Source: an uncultured Pseudomonadota bacterium (GTDB lineage: Bacteria > Pseudomonadota > Gammaproteobacteria > Burkholderiales > SG8-39). From it: DNA of 5,316 nucleotides. Location of the stretch: the NCBI GenBank assembly GCA_903864555.1, contig CAIPGJ010000615.1:1-5316 (forward strand), given 5' to 3'. The translations under genes were made by a program, and so were the position numbers. Below are positions 4,611 to 5,316 of the stretch, piece after piece; positions within the stretch are counted from its first letter, which is position 1, and the number at the start of each line of letters is the position of its first letter. A model generated the notes under the pieces. The model made no database searches. It saw nothing but the letters and a program-made list of their open reading frames with translations, and was not told where the DNA came from.

Positions 4611-5316
4611 GTAACTATTGAGCCTACCTGGATGGTAGCGGATTGGGAGGGCTGCCTTGAAACGCGAGGGTGAGGGCATGAAAGACATCGCGGCCCTGTT
4701 TGCGCAAGGTGGCGAGGTAGGAACGGATGGTGCAGAAAGACTGCGCACCAGTGACGGTGCGGAAACACCCGGAGGTTTGCTGCTTGAGCTTTGGCATGCG
4801 GATATCGCGTTCGGCCAGATTGTTGTCGAAGGGCCCGCGCGTGTCGGTGAGAAACCGCAGGACAGCGTCCGGCGTGCCCACGCTGACGCAGCAGGCGATT
4901 GGCCGCGGGAGATTGCCTGATACCGCCACACTGCTTGATTTTGGCGCGGGCGAGCCGCGGGTTGTCCGCCTCGCCTTGGGCCAGGATGGCTTGGTATTGG
5001 CGGCGCAGCGCCTTGATCTGCTCAATGGCCACGGGGCCTTGGGCCCGCTTGGCGGCATCGGCATGCCCTTGGCTCGCAGAAGGAAATCGATCCTCTTGCT
5101 CGGCCAGGTCTGCTGGGGGTTTTCCGCCAGGAAGGTGAGTTCGCGCGGATGATGGGCATTGCACAGCCCGTGGATGCCGGCGTAGTCGCGGTAGGACATC
5201 CATCCGTCGGTCCAGTAGTCCATCGTGATTTTGATCCCCGGGCCATAGTGCACCGGCGCCGTGACCTGCGCCGGAAAAATGCCGCGATGGCCTTGACCGC
5301 ATCGACAGCGCAGTTG
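4611..5316 (-). mobile_element. IS66-family insertion sequence remnant, right part outside window
   Basis: The element is recognised by its transposase remnant (4624-5316). I place its end at 4611, where the sequence starts GTAAC; IS66-family ends characteristically begin with GTAA (family knowledge), and the transposase stop codon is only 13 bases further in. The opposite end lies beyond the window, so neither the inverted repeat nor the expected 8-bp target duplication (candidate 4603-4610) can be confirmed. With a damaged transposase the element should not move by itself. Confidence 0.65.
4624..5316 (-). pseudogene. IS66-type transposase, internally deleted and frameshifted, cut by window edge
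   Basis: Intact IS66 transposases are about 500-residue DDE enzymes. From the right edge one frame gives CRCGQGHRGIFPAQVTAPV and HYGPGIK, typical of the zinc-finger region. It then jumps straight to TDGWMSYRDY and LCNAHHPRELTFLAE. The more than 100 residues that normally lie between, including the first catalytic Asp, are missing; the junction is around 5210-5235. After LLRAKG the frame shifts (about 5066, one base short), the middle (RAQGPVAIEQIKALRRQYQ to QSPAANRLLRQ) reads in another frame, and near 4874 one extra base restores the first frame. This frame then gives PDAVLRFLTDTRGPFDNNLAERD, SGCFRT and IRSYLATLRKQG. The second Asp (TDGW, 5206-5208) and the Glu (AERD, 4810-4812) remain. Stop is TAG at 4626-4624. 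Family call is firm; loss of function is near certain. Confidence 0.88.

Noticed and set aside
4596..4623. Promoter for the hydrolase operon: TATAAA (minus strand, 4596-4601) with a -35 box in the IS end
   Set aside because: The -10 match is fair, but the box 17 bases upstream (GGCTCA) is a poor -35, so I do not list it as a feature.

Overview
The window is GC-rich DNA that reads like a betaproteobacterium of the order Burkholderiales. That placement is inferred from codon use and the gene families present; nothing in the window fixes genus or species. It holds three intact or edge-truncated catabolic-type genes, one broken ion-channel gene, the remnant of an IS66-family insertion sequence, and several intergenic repeats.

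Layout. Positions 1-1026 (+) carry the C-terminal ~341 residues of a family III (CaiB/BaiF) CoA-transferase cut by the left edge. Positions 1027-1329 separate it from a convergent gene and contain a large imperfect inverted repeat plus an AT-rich terminator on the minus strand. Positions 1330-2250 (-) encode a six-segment, single-pore potassium-channel-type protein with a C-terminal zinc-ribbon-like tail. It is split by one in-frame TAG just after S4, so it is called a pseudogene. Positions 2251-2742 contain no credible gene but hold copies of a hairpin-forming repeat: an inverted pair and two degenerate tandem pieces. Positions 2743-3588 and 3712-4551 (both -) are tandem paralogous amidohydrolase-2 (COG3618-like) proteins. 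They align without gaps at 62% identity (174/279, counted by hand), each with a strong AGGAGG ribosome-binding site. A third copy of the repeat sits in the 123-bp gap between them. From about 4611 to the right edge lies the end of an IS66-like element whose transposase has lost its central part and carries two compensating frameshifts.

How the parts fit. The two hydrolases probably form a small minus-strand operon (upstream copy at 4551-3712, then 3588-2743). CoA-transferases and COG3618 hydrolases often occur in acid or lactone catabolism, but the broken channel gene and repeats separate them here, so a shared pathway is only a suggestion. The IS remnant ends about 60 bp upstream of the first hydrolase and has probably replaced or altered its native promoter region. 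I found no evidence of a new multi-gene system. The most interesting signals are the hairpin repeat, whose stem is preserved while its sequence changes between copies, the single-codon interruption of the channel, and the half-conserved, half-diverged hydrolase pair.
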